64,000 nt of DNA from Sulfuriflexus sp. (GTDB lineage Bacteria > Pseudomonadota > Gammaproteobacteria > AKS1), in assembly GCA_023134145.1 (NCBI GenBank), contig JAGLUW010000031.1, forward strand, positions 62,001 to 126,000, in the 5' to 3' direction. Position 1 is the first letter of the stretch; each line of letters begins with the position of its first letter. A program made the translations under genes and the position numbers. A model generated the notes under the pieces. That model saw only the letters and a program-made list of their open reading frames with translations, did no database searches and was not told where the DNA came from. Below, one piece after another: positions 17,698 to 26,998 of this stretch.

Positions 17698-19786
17698 GTT
17701 TAGGGTTCCAATTAAAATTAGTATGATGGCGCTGGCAATTTTTGCGATCCTTGCGGCAACGGTATTCATATCATCATTCTCTTTGAGTTATATGGAGAGA
17801 ACGCTCGCGCCTGAAATGCATAAGAAAACGGTCACTATTGGTGAATCTTTACATGATGTTGTTACAAAAATAGTTGGCTATGGCGCAAGGTTTGAATCTT
17901 TAAATGGTATGGATGATTTTCTTGCGGAATTAAATAATGAGTATGCTGATTTATCGTATATAACAATTACAGATTCATACCACGCCCCTTTGTATAAGGC
18001 AGGAAGTACTCAGAATATTTCGCAGAGTGAATATAAAGATTTAACGAGCCAAGACACGACTACGATTTTAATAAATGGCTTTTACAATACCTCGTTGATC
18101 ATTAATAATATGGATGGTGGTGTGTTGGGCTATATTCATATTGGCCAGGCAAAAGGGCTAATACAAAGTCGTTTACAGGATAGTTTGTTAGACATAATAA
18201 CAGTTATTGTTGTTTCGATATTATTTTCTTTAGAGCTGCTTTACTTCTTAATGGTGTTTACAATATCGACACCGGTCGCTTCATTAAAAAAACTTCTCAA
18301 GAATGCCAGTGATGGTGATTTTTCACACGCTGTAGAGATAGAGTCGAGCGATGAAATTGGCCTGTTCACTCGTTACATTAATAATGCATTGTTTAAATTG
18401 AATGACAGCTATTATTTATTAACAGAACGCATTAACAAGCTTAAATTTTCCCTTGGTGAGAAAAAGGTGTCTGCTGCTATTGGTGGGTATATTGATACGG
18501 CATCACGTATTAATTTATTTACGCCACCAGAATGTATGGATAAAGTTTCTGCTGAACTAACAATGTATATTCGGCCAGCACTTTTTCTACTTATTTTCTC
18601 TGAGTCATTGTCATTGTCTTTTTTCCCGATTTTCGTATATGACTTATATGAACCTATATATGGTTTATCGCGCGAAATGGTTGTCGGTCTACCGATTTCT
18701 ATATTTATGTTGATATGGGCTTTGTCCTTACCGTCAGCAGGGAGCTGGTCAGATAGGGTAGGGCGACGTAAGTCATTTATAATCGGTGCGCTAATTACGA
18801 CAGTCGGGCTTGTTCTTACTGGTTTATCGCAAAGCATATATGATTTGTTGTTATGGCGTAGTATCACCGCGGTTGGTTATGGCATCGTTTTTATTACTTG
18901 TCAGGGATATATAACCGATCATACTAATTTAGAAAATCGAACCCGTGGTATGGCAATGTTTCTTGCTGGCTTCTTTTCTGGTTCGTTATGTGGCGCTGCG
19001 ATTGGTGGCATTCTCGTAGGCCATATTGGTTATAATTCAACGTTTATATTGTCAGGTGTTTTATCCTTAGCCGCTGCAGCCTTTGTGGCACGTTTCATTC
19101 ATGAGGCTAAGGATGAGGATAAGCCAGATAATATACGCAAGGCGACCTTCTCTGATTATATAAAGGTGTTATCAAATTCGCGTTTTATAACCTTAACCTT
19201 GTTTTCTGCCGTTCCTGCAAAAATTGCGCTGACAGGATTCCTTTATTATACCGTGCCACTTTATATGTCGACATTGGGCACCGAACAGTCTTCGATTGGC
19301 CGCATAATGATGGCATACGGGATAGCAATGATATTGTTATCACCGCTAGTCGGTAAGCTTGCAGATAAAACAAAACGTTATACCTTGTTGATTATTATCG
19401 GCGGAGTATTATCGACGCTTTCCTTAATGATATTGTATTTTGAAAATAGTATTGTCGGCGTATTAATGAGCATGACTCTACTGGGTATTGCTCATGCGAT
19501 AGGCGTGCCACCGCAAATTTCTCTCATCACCGAAATAAGTAAGCGTGATACAAGTGAAGTCGGGGTGGGTACGGCAATTGGTGTATTCAGGCTGGTTGAA
19601 AGAATCGGTAATGTCTCTGGGCCTATTATTTCTGGCATACTAATTACTGTATATGGTTATCCCGGTGCCTTTGTCGGTATTGCGGCTATAACCTTTACAG
19701 GAATTGTTGTTTTTTCATTGTTATTTGCATTTTTTAACTTCCGCGATCGACAATTACCTGATCTCATTGAAGAACCAGCGGAGTAA
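17690..19786 (+). CDS. Sensor-HAMP domain fused to an MFS transporter
   Basis: The 698-residue protein joins two modules. Residues 1-255 look like a sensor: a membrane helix (about 10-30), a periplasmic domain (about 33-165), a second helix (about 168-192) and a HAMP domain (STPVASLKKLLKNASDGDF..., with DEIG). From about residue 285 to the end it is a full major facilitator transporter: motif A GSWSDRVGRRKS, a second half-repeat motif GKLADKTKRY, and about 12 hydrophobic segments. No frameshift is needed and the join is open throughout. The substrate is not evident. The simplest reading is a transporter whose activity is set by a periplasmic sensor. It overlaps the preceding sensor gene and is followed 4 bp later by a solute-binding protein. 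Confidence 0.85.
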   Translation: MFKFRVPIKISMMALAIFAILAATVFISSFSLSYMERTLAPEMHKKTVTIGESLHDVVTKIVGYGARFESLNGMDDFLAELNNEYADLSYITITDSYHAPLYKAGSTQNISQSEYKDLTSQDTTTILINGFYNTSLIINNMDGGVLGYIHIGQAKGLIQSRLQDSLLDIITVIVVSILFSLELLYFLMVFTISTPVASLKKLLKNASDGDFSHAVEIESSDEIGLFTRYINNALFKLNDSYYLLTERINKLKFSLGEKKVSAAIGGYIDTASRINLFTPPECMDKVSAELTMYIRPALFLLIFSESLSLSFFPIFVYDLYEPIYGLSREMVVGLPISIFMLIWALSLPSAGSWSDRVGRRKSFIIGALITTVGLVLTGLSQSIYDLLLWRSITAVGYGIVFITCQGYITDHTNLENRTRGMAMFLAGFFSGSLCGAAIGGILVGHIGYNSTFILSGVLSLAAAAFVARFIHEAKDEDKPDNIRKATFSDYIKVLSNSRFITLTLFSAVPAKIALTGFLYYTVPLYMSTLGTEQSSIGRIMMAYGIAMILLSPLVGKLADKTKRYTLLIIIGGVLSTLSLMILYFENSIVGVLMSMTLLGIAHAIGVPPQISLITEISKRDTSEVGVGTAIGVFRLVERIGNVSGPIISGILITVYGYPGAFVGIAAITFTGIVVFSLLFAFFNFRDRQLPDLIEEPAE

Positions 19787-19790
19787 TAAC

Positions 19791-20798
19791 ATGAATAAAT
19801 TATTAAGCATCTTATTTATCGTTGCCGCCTTTTGTTTTACCCCTATAACTGTATCTGCACAGTCTTCGGGTGAAAAGCAATACACGGTTGTTATGTTGCT
19901 ATGGCGGGGCATGACGGATGCAGAACGCGGTTTTATAGATTATCTTAAAACTGAAAATGTAAACATTAATTACATTGTTAAGAATTGCGAAAAAGATAAA
20001 ACACGCTTAAGTGATTTTATTGATGAAGTTAAAGCGATTAAACCCGATCTTGTTTATACCTTTGGCACAACGGTTACCCGTCGTGTTATTGGTGCATTAG
20101 AGAGTCGCTCAGCAGACAAGAACATTCTTGATATCCCTGTCGTATTTAATATTGTCTCCGACCCTGTTGGTGCCAAGCTAACAGCAAGTATGGAAAGTAG
20201 TAAGAGCAACTTTACGGGCGTTTCTCATTCGGTGCCAATTGACACGCAAATCAAAGTGATGAAAAAAGTTAAACCGCTCAATAAAATTGCGGTCATTTAT
20301 AATCCGTTAGAACGCAATTCAATGCTGACTGTCGCCGCATTAAAAATAGAAGCAGCGAAGCAAAACTTCTCCGTAATCGAGGCACCGTTAGAAATTTCTA
20401 GTAATGGCAAACCTAAATTGGACTCTATATTCAATAATATTGCACGTGTTGCACAGTCTGAGCCTGATTTTCTTTACCTGCCACCAGACTCTTTTTTAAT
20501 CGCCAATGCAGACAGTTTAATTACAACAGCGAATAGATATAAAATGGCAAGTTTTTCGTCAACCGAAGCACCTATTCGTAAGTCAGGTGCACTACTAGGC
20601 ATTGTTTCTACTTATTACAGTGTTGGTAAATTTGCCGGTTATAAAGCCAAGCAAATATTGCTAGATAAAGTTGAGCCAGCCTCATTGCCAATTGAAACAC
20701 TAAAGAAATTTTCATTACTGGTTAATATAAGCACAGCTAAGAAAATTGATTTTTTCCCACCAGTCTCAATGCTGGCCGTTGCGGAAGTGGTTAAATAG
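19791..20798 (+). CDS. Periplasmic ABC-type solute-binding protein (ABC_sub_bind/TrpX family)
   Basis: This 335-residue protein has a signal peptide (MNKLLSILFIVAAFCFTPITVSA) and the fold pattern of the ABC_sub_bind family (PF04392 type): KPDLVYTFGTTVTRRV, PVVFNIVSDPVGAKL, SNFTGVSHSVPI, KIAVIYNPLERNS and the hinge FSSTEAPIRKSGALLGIVSTYYSVGKFAGYKA. Known members bind amino acids or related small molecules. No ATPase or permease gene is adjacent. Instead it ends a run with a cyclase, a sensor and a sensor-MFS protein, so it may present a ligand to those periplasmic sensors. The ATG at 19791 starts the signal peptide; the longer open frame from 19704 lies inside the MFS gene. Confidence 0.88.
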   Translation: MNKLLSILFIVAAFCFTPITVSAQSSGEKQYTVVMLLWRGMTDAERGFIDYLKTENVNINYIVKNCEKDKTRLSDFIDEVKAIKPDLVYTFGTTVTRRVIGALESRSADKNILDIPVVFNIVSDPVGAKLTASMESSKSNFTGVSHSVPIDTQIKVMKKVKPLNKIAVIYNPLERNSMLTVAALKIEAAKQNFSVIEAPLEISSNGKPKLDSIFNNIARVAQSEPDFLYLPPDSFLIANADSLITTANRYKMASFSSTEAPIRKSGALLGIVSTYYSVGKFAGYKAKQILLDKVEPASLPIETLKKFSLLVNISTAKKIDFFPPVSMLAVAEVVK

Positions 20799-20873
20799 TC
20801 ACGGAGTGTGAAATTTTTCTGTATTTCGTGGTTTTAATACATATTCAGGCTGGTACATTAGCACTACCTCAGC

Positions 20874-20879
20874 GATAAT
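20874..20879 (+). promoter_or_regulatory. Candidate -10 element of the SRP RNA
   Basis: GATAAT lies 6 bp before the inferred 5' end of the SRP RNA. No good -35 box is visible at 16-18 bp spacing. Confidence 0.35.
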
Positions 20880-20884
20880 AGCGC

Positions 20885-20996
20885 CCGACTCGCGTCGGTC
20901 CTTCCGCAACGAGATGATGTGAACCCGGTCAGGCCTGGAAGGGAGCAGCCGCAGCAACTGATTCGTGTGCCGGAGTGTGGCTGGCGTGGGTCACTT
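20885..20996 (+). ncRNA. ffs: Signal recognition particle RNA (4.5S type)
   Basis: The conserved apical part is clear: GGTCAGGCCTGGAAGGGAGC then AGCC, and CGTGTGCCGG downstream. CTTCCGCAACG matches the 5' side. The ends GACTCGCGTCGGTC and GGCTGGCGTGGGTC form a long closing helix with several G-U pairs. Ends are estimated by alignment to the 114-nt E. coli RNA from memory. It lies just ahead of dnaX, a common gammaproteobacterial arrangement. Confidence 0.95.
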
Positions 20997-21096
20997 TTCT
21001 TCTAAGTCTTTGTTTTTACCTTCAAATCAGTGATGCAGCGAACCGCCTGAGTAGGTAGAATAGATCCCAAATAATCACTCTAGTTTGAGATACCAC

Positions 21097-22707
21097 ATGA
21101 GCTATCAAGTGCTGGCGCGCAAATGGCGTCCTCGCAGCTTTAAAGAAATGGTCGGTCAGAGCCATATTCTGCGAGCACTTATTAATGCATTAGATAACGA
21201 TCGGCTGCACCATGCCTACTTGTTTACGGGTACGCGGGGTGTCGGTAAGACCACGATTGCGCGTATTCTTGCGAAATCCCTTAACTGTGAAAAAGGTGTG
21301 AGCTCAACGCCATGCGGTGAATGCAGTACGTGTATTGAGGTTGATGAAGGTCGTTTTGTTGATCTTATTGAGGTGGATGCCGCTTCGCGTACCAAGGTGG
21401 ATGAAACTCGGGAGCTATTAGATAACGTTCAATACGCACCGACGCGTGGTCGCTACAAAGTCTATCTTATCGATGAAGTACACATGTTCTCGAACCACAG
21501 TTTCAATGCCTTGTTGAAAACACTGGAAGAACCACCACCGCACGTGAAGTTTTTGTTGGCAACAACGGACCCACAAAAATTACCGGTAACAATTTTGTCG
21601 CGTTGTCTGCAATTCAATTTGAAGGCATTACCGCAAGAACAAATACACGGCCACATGGATTATCTGCTGGAACAAGAAAAAATTCCGGCAGACAGCACAT
21701 CCGTTCGACATATTGCGCGCGCTGCACAGGGCAGTATGCGTGATGCTTTGAGTTTACTCGATCAAGCGATTGCCTTTGGTGCGGGTGAATTAAAAGAAGC
21801 CGATGTTTGCGATATGTTAGGCGTGATTGAACAGCACTTTGTTATGGATGTGTTGAATGGCTTACTTGCACAAGATGCGTCGGCTTTATTAGCTTGTGTG
21901 CATGCAATGTCGGAACAGTCGGTTGACTATGAGTCGGTATTAGTTGATGTGTTAAGTATGTTGCAACGTATTGCTGTTGCACAAGTTGCTCCGGATACGG
22001 TGGATGACCTTCAAGGTGATCAGCAAGCCATTTTAAAATTGGCAACCGAGTTCTCAGCAGAAGATGTGCAACTTTATTATCAAATCGGATTGATTGGCCG
22101 TAGAGATTTACCTCTCGCGCCACAGTTACGTGCTGGTTTTGAAATGGTTCTATTAAGAATGTTGTCATTCCAACCAGCCGAAGCCGGTTCTGGCGAAAGA
22201 AGACCGAAGGCTGCAACGGCCCCAAACACCACACCACAAGCTGCGCCATCGAGTAGCGCGAGTAATCCTGTTGCTATTAGCAATCTGGCAGCAGTTGAAC
22301 CAGCACCTGCGCCAATAAAGGCAGTGCCTTCTGCAACAGATGATTGGACAAGTATTATTGACTCGATGGGGCTAAGGGGATTAGTTCATCAATTGGCAGT
22401 GCACTGTACATTGGTTTCACGCGATGAGTCTCGTTGGGTATTATTACTCGGCGAAGAGAATAAGCAGTTACACAGAGAAAAATTTGAAACGCAGTTGCAT
22501 GAATCGTTGCAGTCACTTTTGCAAACTAAAGTTCAATTAGAAATACAGGTTGGTGCGCAGTCAAGTGAAACACCAGCAATGCAAACCGAACGAAAGAAAG
22601 AAGAACGCCAGCTTGGCGCAGAAGAAGATGTTGCGAATGACACTGTTGTGCAATCATTACAAGAACGTTTTGGCGCAACAGTACAAGCGGTTAAACCGAT
22701 AGATTAA
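21097..22707 (+). CDS. dnaX: DNA polymerase III subunit gamma/tau
   Basis: The 536-residue clamp-loader subunit has the AAA+ module at the N-terminus: Walker A GTRGVGKTTIARIL, the zinc-binding Cys cluster (CGECSTC), Walker B YLIDEVHMFS, sensor LLATTDPQKLP and the arginine-finger region SRCLQFNLKAL. A variable Ala/Pro-rich linker (about 365-410) leads to a C-terminal domain that resembles the tau-specific part. MSYQVLARKWRP marks the start at 21097, five codons inside the open frame. I see no A-AAA-AAG slippery site near the end of the AAA+ region, so a frameshifted gamma form is not supported. It is followed by ybaB and recR. Confidence 0.97.
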   Translation: MSYQVLARKWRPRSFKEMVGQSHILRALINALDNDRLHHAYLFTGTRGVGKTTIARILAKSLNCEKGVSSTPCGECSTCIEVDEGRFVDLIEVDAASRTKVDETRELLDNVQYAPTRGRYKVYLIDEVHMFSNHSFNALLKTLEEPPPHVKFLLATTDPQKLPVTILSRCLQFNLKALPQEQIHGHMDYLLEQEKIPADSTSVRHIARAAQGSMRDALSLLDQAIAFGAGELKEADVCDMLGVIEQHFVMDVLNGLLAQDASALLACVHAMSEQSVDYESVLVDVLSMLQRIAVAQVAPDTVDDLQGDQQAILKLATEFSAEDVQLYYQIGLIGRRDLPLAPQLRAGFEMVLLRMLSFQPAEAGSGERRPKAATAPNTTPQAAPSSSASNPVAISNLAAVEPAPAPIKAVPSATDDWTSIIDSMGLRGLVHQLAVHCTLVSRDESRWVLLLGEENKQLHREKFETQLHESLQSLLQTKVQLEIQVGAQSSETPAMQTERKKEERQLGAEEDVANDTVVQSLQERFGATVQAVKPID

Positions 22708-22726
22708 ATTTAGATGAGGAAATGAC

Positions 22727-23050
22727 ATGAAAGGCGGACTCGGCGGAATGATGAAGCAAGCGCAAAAGATGCAGGAAAATATGCAAAAGGCGCAAGAAGA
22801 ATTAGGCAATATGGAAGTCGTTGGTAAAGCGGGTGGCGGTATGGTTGAAGTGACCATGACCGGTCGCCATGATGTTAAACGCGTCAGTATTGATGATGTA
22901 CTGTTAACTGAAGATAAAGATATGCTCGAAGACTTAATTGCCGCAGCAGTGAATGATGCGGTACAGATGGTTGAAAAAACATCATCTGAGAAAATGTCAG
23001 GAATGATGGGCGGCATGTCATTGCCACCAGGCTTGAAGCTTCCTTTCTAA
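22727..23050 (+). CDS. ybaB: YbaB/EbfC family nucleoid-associated protein
   Basis: The 107-residue protein begins [19 protein letters not shown] and ends [13 protein letters not shown], both hallmarks of YbaB. A central domain ([26 protein letters not shown]) lies between. The family binds DNA as a dimer. It sits between dnaX and recR with short gaps (19 and 9 bp), in the expected operon. Confidence 0.97.
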   Translation: MKGGLGGMMKQAQKMQENMQKAQEELGNMEVVGKAGGGMVEVTMTGRHDVKRVSIDDVLLTEDKDMLEDLIAAAVNDAVQMVEKTSSEKMSGMMGGMSLPPGLKLPF

Positions 23051-23059
23051 AGTACATCC

Positions 23060-23656
23060 GTGTCACATAGCCCACTGATTCAGCAGCTTGTCGATGCCTT
23101 GTGTTGTTTGCCTGGCGTTGGCCCTAAGAGCGCGCAACGCATGGCTTACCATTTGCTTGAGCGTGATCGAGATGGGGCGCAGTTGTTATCCGGTGCATTA
23201 CATAATGCAGCGGAAAAAGTAGGTCACTGTCGTGAGTGTCGTACTTTTACTGAAGCTGAAGTTTGTGGAATTTGTGAAAGCCCTCGTCGTAACCGCAGTT
23301 TACTTTGTATTGTGGAAACACCAGCAGACGCGCATGCCATAGAACAATCAACAGGGTTTAGTGGACTTTATTTTATTCTTATGGGGCATTTGTCACCGCT
23401 CGATGGTATTGGCCCAGAAGACATTGGTCTGGATATTCTTGAAAAGAGATTATCAGTTGAATCAATCGAAGAGCTTATTGTTGCAACTAATTCCACGGTA
23501 GAAGGTGAGGCGACTGCGCATTATATTAGCGGTCTTGCTCAGGATAATGGTATTACTGTGACGCGTATTGCGCATGGTGTGCCGATGGGTGGTGAGCTTG
23601 AGTTTGTTGATGGGCAAACATTATTTCATGCCTTTAGCGGGCGTAGAAAATTATAA
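23060..23656 (+). CDS. recR: Recombination mediator protein RecR
   Basis: This 198-residue protein works with RecF and RecO to load RecA on gapped DNA. It has the helix-hairpin-helix [17 protein letters not shown], a Cys4 zinc finger ([21 protein letters not shown]) and a Toprim domain ([16 protein letters not shown], then [13 protein letters not shown]). The ending [19 protein letters not shown]-type segment is also present. Translation starts with GTG at 23060, 9 bp after ybaB. It converges on rsgA with only 3 bp between stops. Confidence 0.97.
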   Translation: MSHSPLIQQLVDALCCLPGVGPKSAQRMAYHLLERDRDGAQLLSGALHNAAEKVGHCRECRTFTEAEVCGICESPRRNRSLLCIVETPADAHAIEQSTGFSGLYFILMGHLSPLDGIGPEDIGLDILEKRLSVESIEELIVATNSTVEGEATAHYISGLAQDNGITVTRIAHGVPMGGELEFVDGQTLFHAFSGRRKL

Positions 23657-23659
23657 AAT

Positions 23660-24622
23660 TTATTCTGTTAATGACTCAAGTATTCGCTTATAACTTTCAT
23701 AACGACTTTCACTAATCTCCTTTGCTTCAATCGCCTCTAGAATTGCGCATTGTGGTTCGCTCTTGTGTTGGCAATTACTGAATTTGCAAAGACCTTTGTA
23801 TTCGCGAAATTCGACAAAGCCATCAAATAACTCTTCAGCACTGACCTGCCACATGCCAAATTCACGAACACCAGGTGAATCGATCAGGCTACCACCTTTC
23901 GGCAAGTGATAAAGGCGCGACGCGCTAGTGGTATGCATACCTTTGTTAGTACTTTCGGAAATCTCTTTAGTTTTGATGTTCACTTCCGGTAGCAGTGCAT
24001 TCACCAATGAAGATTTACCAACACCAGACTGGCCAACCATGATGCTGGTATGCATGTGCAGGCTATTTAAGAGCGCATCAATGCCTTGTTGGTTTTTTGC
24101 ACTACTTTCAATTAGCTCGTAGCCTAATTTGGCATAGAGTGAGACTCTATCTCGCAAAATATTAAGCTGCTGTTCGTCATCGGCAAGGTCGATCTTATTA
24201 AGAACTAATACTGGCGTAATGCCTAATGTTTCCGCGGCAACTAGATAGCGATCAATAAGGCCTTCATTTAGCTCTGGACGAACTGAACAAATAATAAAGA
24301 TACGATCAAGGTTGGCGGCAATGGCCTTCATCTGGCCGCGAAAATCAGGTCGTGCCAGTAAACTAGTTCGAGGTAGTACAGCCGTAATCACATATTCGTT
24401 TGGCGGCACGGCTTCGAGCACAACATTATCGCCAGTAACGATAGCACCTATATTCTTACGACGACTACAACGCACGACGCCATCGCTTGTTTCAACATCG
24501 AGTTGATGACCGGCTTGGCCTATAACAAGACCATGCATGCCATCAGATGTTTTCTCGGCACGTGCTTGATGGTTTGAATCAATACGTCTTTGCTGTTGGT
24601 CAGTAAGTTTTATTTTTGCCAT
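23660..24622 (-). CDS. rsgA: Ribosome small-subunit-dependent GTPase RsgA
   Basis: The 320-residue circularly permuted GTPase acts in late maturation of the 30S subunit. An N-terminal OB-fold (about 35-100) precedes the G domain in permuted order: G4 LNKIDLADDE, then G1 GQSGVGKSSLVNAL, then G3 DSPGVREFG. The C-terminal zinc-binding Cys/His cluster is CKFSNCQHKSEPQC. Length and motifs are normal. It follows the M48 protease gene by 2 bp, so the two are probably cotranscribed. Confidence 0.97.
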   Translation of the reverse strand: MAKIKLTDQQQRRIDSNHQARAEKTSDGMHGLVIGQAGHQLDVETSDGVVRCSRRKNIGAIVTGDNVVLEAVPPNEYVITAVLPRTSLLARPDFRGQMKAIAANLDRIFIICSVRPELNEGLIDRYLVAAETLGITPVLVLNKIDLADDEQQLNILRDRVSLYAKLGYELIESSAKNQQGIDALLNSLHMHTSIMVGQSGVGKSSLVNALLPEVNIKTKEISESTNKGMHTTSASRLYHLPKGGSLIDSPGVREFGMWQVSAEELFDGFVEFREYKGLCKFSNCQHKSEPQCAILEAIEAKEISESRYESYKRILESLTE

Positions 24623-24624
24623 AT

Positions 24625-25866
24625 TTAGCTAGCAAGATGGGCGATGCGAACCGCAGCCGGTGGGTGGCTATCATGGAATGCCGAGTAAAGTGGATCAGGA
24701 GTTAATGTGTTGGCATTTTCTTCGTACAGTTTCACCAAGGCTTGCGTAAGTGATTCAGCACTGCTGACTTTAGCAGCATAAGCATCGGCCTCAAATTCGT
24801 GTTTACGTGAGAACCATGAACTGATTGGGTGCAGGAAGAAGGTGAATACAGGTAATGCAATAAGGAATAATGCCAATGCGGCATGCAGTGATGGCGTGGT
24901 TACACCAAGGCCATTGTAAAACCAATCTTGTGTAATTAACCAACCCAACATGGCAAGACCAGCGAGGCTAAAGATCGCCATGCTGATGATGCGTTTTATA
25001 ATATGTTTACGTTTGAAATGGCCTAGTTCATGCGCAAGCACAGCTTCAATTTCATCGGTGCTAAGGCTTTCGATTAAGGTGTCGAAAAAAACGATACGTT
25101 TGTTTTGACCAAGGCCAGTAAAATAGGCATTACCATGGCCGGAGCGTTTTGAACCATCAATAATAAAAATACCGTTACTGGTAAAACCACAACGCGTCAT
25201 TAAATCTTGAATCCGTTGTTTGAGTGAGCCTTCTTCAAGCGGATTGAATTTATTAAACAATGGAGCAATGAAAGCAGGGTAGGCCCACATCATAAGAAGT
25301 CCAAAACCAGTCCATACTGCCCAGACCCAAATCCACCAAAAAGTTCCCATGTTCTTCATTAACCAAAGTATCGCGGCAATCAGTGGTAGGCCGATAACAA
25401 TTAACAAAGCGAATTGTTTGAATTGATCGGAAATAAATATTTTTCCCGTAGTACGGTTAAAACCAAATTTCTCTTCTAATATAAAGGTACGATAAATCGA
25501 CATGGGAATATCAATCAGTGATAACAAAGCAAATAGACTTAATAGAAAAGCCGTACCTGTCCAGAGCGTTGATAAGCCACTACCTGCCCATAGCGAATCT
25601 AGCCACTGCAAACCACCGCCTAATGTCCATGCGAGTAAAATGGCTGCACCAAGCACAATCTCGATACGTTCAAGTGATGTTTTAGCCAAGGTATAGTCGG
25701 CTGCTTTTTGATGCGCAGAAATATCAATGCGATCAGTAAAGGCTTCCGGCACATTACCTCGGTGCGAAGCAACATGCTGCATGTGTCGACTGGCTAGCCA
25801 TAACTGGATAGCCGTGTATAAACCGAGCGCGATAAGGAAAAGGGTTGTAAATAAAGATGCTGACAT
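24625..25866 (-). CDS. M48 family membrane protease (CAAX prenyl protease 1/Ste24 type)
   Basis: The 413-residue integral membrane protein has about seven hydrophobic segments. The zinc motif is HELGHFKRKH (about 276-285), with the third ligand Glu in SRKHEFEADAYA (about 350). TGLGQNKRIVFFDTLIES just before HExxH is typical of Ste24-like enzymes. Bacterial members are thought to degrade or process membrane proteins; they do not process prenylated proteins. It is upstream of rsgA and divergent from orn. Confidence 0.94.
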   Translation of the reverse strand: MSASLFTTLFLIALGLYTAIQLWLASRHMQHVASHRGNVPEAFTDRIDISAHQKAADYTLAKTSLERIEIVLGAAILLAWTLGGGLQWLDSLWAGSGLSTLWTGTAFLLSLFALLSLIDIPMSIYRTFILEEKFGFNRTTGKIFISDQFKQFALLIVIGLPLIAAILWLMKNMGTFWWIWVWAVWTGFGLLMMWAYPAFIAPLFNKFNPLEEGSLKQRIQDLMTRCGFTSNGIFIIDGSKRSGHGNAYFTGLGQNKRIVFFDTLIESLSTDEIEAVLAHELGHFKRKHIIKRIISMAIFSLAGLAMLGWLITQDWFYNGLGVTTPSLHAALALFLIALPVFTFFLHPISSWFSRKHEFEADAYAAKVSSAESLTQALVKLYEENANTLTPDPLYSAFHDSHPPAAVRIAHLAS

Positions 25867-25958
25867 AATGGTAACTATACTATATACATTGTGTTTATTA
25901 ATATGGCAGGGTAGCCTTTGCTACTCGGCCTGACAAGTGTAAATAAATGGAGCCACGA

Positions 25959-26504
25959 ATGGCACAAAACTCGAAAAATCTAATCTGGATCGACTTAGAA
26001 ATGACTGGTTTGGATACTTTTAATGACCAAATCATCGAAATCGCCACGATTGTTACAGATAAAGACCTTAATATCCTTGAAGAAGGGCCCATTGTTGCGA
26101 TTCATACTGAAGATTCAGTGATTGATGGTATGGATGAATGGAACACCAAGCAGCACGGTAAATCCGGTTTAATTGAGCGAATTCGTCAAAGTAATTTTAC
26201 GACGGCGGATGCGGAGCAACAAACTATCGAGTTTCTTGAGAAACACATTGGCAAAGGGAAATCACCTATGTGTGGTAATAGTATTTGCCAAGATCGTCGT
26301 TTCATGGCGCGTTTGATGCCGGAGCTTGAGGATTATTTCCATTACCGGAACTTAGATGTCAGCACTTTGAAAGAACTCGCAAGCCGCTGGGCGCCGGATG
26401 TTTATCGAGGTCACTCAAAATCATCATCACACCTTGCGATGGATGATGTTCGAGATTCAATTGATGAATTAAAGTATTACCGTGAGAATTTTTTAAAGAT
26501 CTGA
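25959..26504 (+). CDS. orn: Oligoribonuclease
   Basis: This 181-residue DEDDh 3'-5' exonuclease degrades short RNAs, including pGpG from c-di-GMP breakdown, which matters given the two GGDEF-EAL proteins here. Motifs: [12 protein letters not shown] (first Asp and Glu), [19 protein letters not shown] (second Asp) and [21 protein letters not shown] (His and last Asp). An ATG at 25947 is in frame. GGAG at 25949-25952 is spaced 6 nt from the ATG at 25959, so the latter is chosen. Confidence 0.97.
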   Translation: MAQNSKNLIWIDLEMTGLDTFNDQIIEIATIVTDKDLNILEEGPIVAIHTEDSVIDGMDEWNTKQHGKSGLIERIRQSNFTTADAEQQTIEFLEKHIGKGKSPMCGNSICQDRRFMARLMPELEDYFHYRNLDVSTLKELASRWAPDVYRGHSKSSSHLAMDDVRDSIDELKYYRENFLKI

Positions 26505-26508
26505 AATA

Positions 26509-26925
26509 TTACTGAATAATAAAGGTTGTAAAGTATAGGTCATCGACAGGTAGTTTTTTAAACTCGCTTTTTAATGCGATGCGTATTCCTTCAAGTGCTT
26601 TAACTCGTAGACGTTCCTTACCAGTAGAAGAAAAAAGATCCATGGCTTCTTGGCCACTAAGTAACATCAACATGGTATGGCGAATAATGCTGTCGTGGTG
26701 AAGGATCTTTTCACCTTGGGTCATATCAGAAAGTTTTAGCTGCATTTCAACTTGTAAAAACCGTGAACGTTTACCATCACGTATATTCACAACGAAGGCG
26801 GGTTTTAATGGTAGGTATCCGGGGCCTTCAACTGGTGCACTGCTGCCACCACCACCACTTGCTTGTGCAAAAGATGAAATGATAAATAAGCTAAGAGCTG
26901 CGAGCAATGTTCCCAAATTTTTCAT
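26509..26925 (-). CDS. fliL: FliL-type flagellar protein with apparent signal peptide
   Basis: The 138-residue protein shows the FliL pattern: GPGYLPLKPAFVVNI, RFLQVEMQLKLSD, HDSIIRHTMLMLLSGQ, RLRVKALEGIR and the end VDDLYFTTFIIQ. FliL supports the stator and flagellar rotation. Here the N-terminus is a short leader ending FAQASGGGG, which looks cleavable, rather than the long anchoring helix of typical FliL. It may be a periplasmic paralogue. The gene stands alone, convergent with orn, and has a possible sigma-28 promoter upstream. Confidence 0.85.
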   Translation of the reverse strand: MKNLGTLLAALSLFIISSFAQASGGGGSSAPVEGPGYLPLKPAFVVNIRDGKRSRFLQVEMQLKLSDMTQGEKILHHDSIIRHTMLMLLSGQEAMDLFSSTGKERLRVKALEGIRIALKSEFKKLPVDDLYFTTFIIQ

Positions 26926-26971
26926 GATAATGATCCATTTTTGATTGGTTAGGTGGCTTCTTCTCTTTAAT

Positions 26972-26998
26972 ATATCGTCCTAGTGAAAAAATACTTGA
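26972..26998 (-). promoter_or_regulatory. Possible sigma-28 promoter of fliL
   Basis: On the minus strand TCAAGTAT (6 of 8) and GACGATAT (6 of 8) are separated by exactly 11 nt and lie 47-73 bp upstream of the ATG. Confidence 0.5.

Noticed and set aside
21670-21690. A-rich run in dnaX as a programmed frameshift site
   Set aside because: It lies near codon 195, far from the gamma/tau boundary, is not a proper A-AAA-AAG heptamer in frame and has no following stem.
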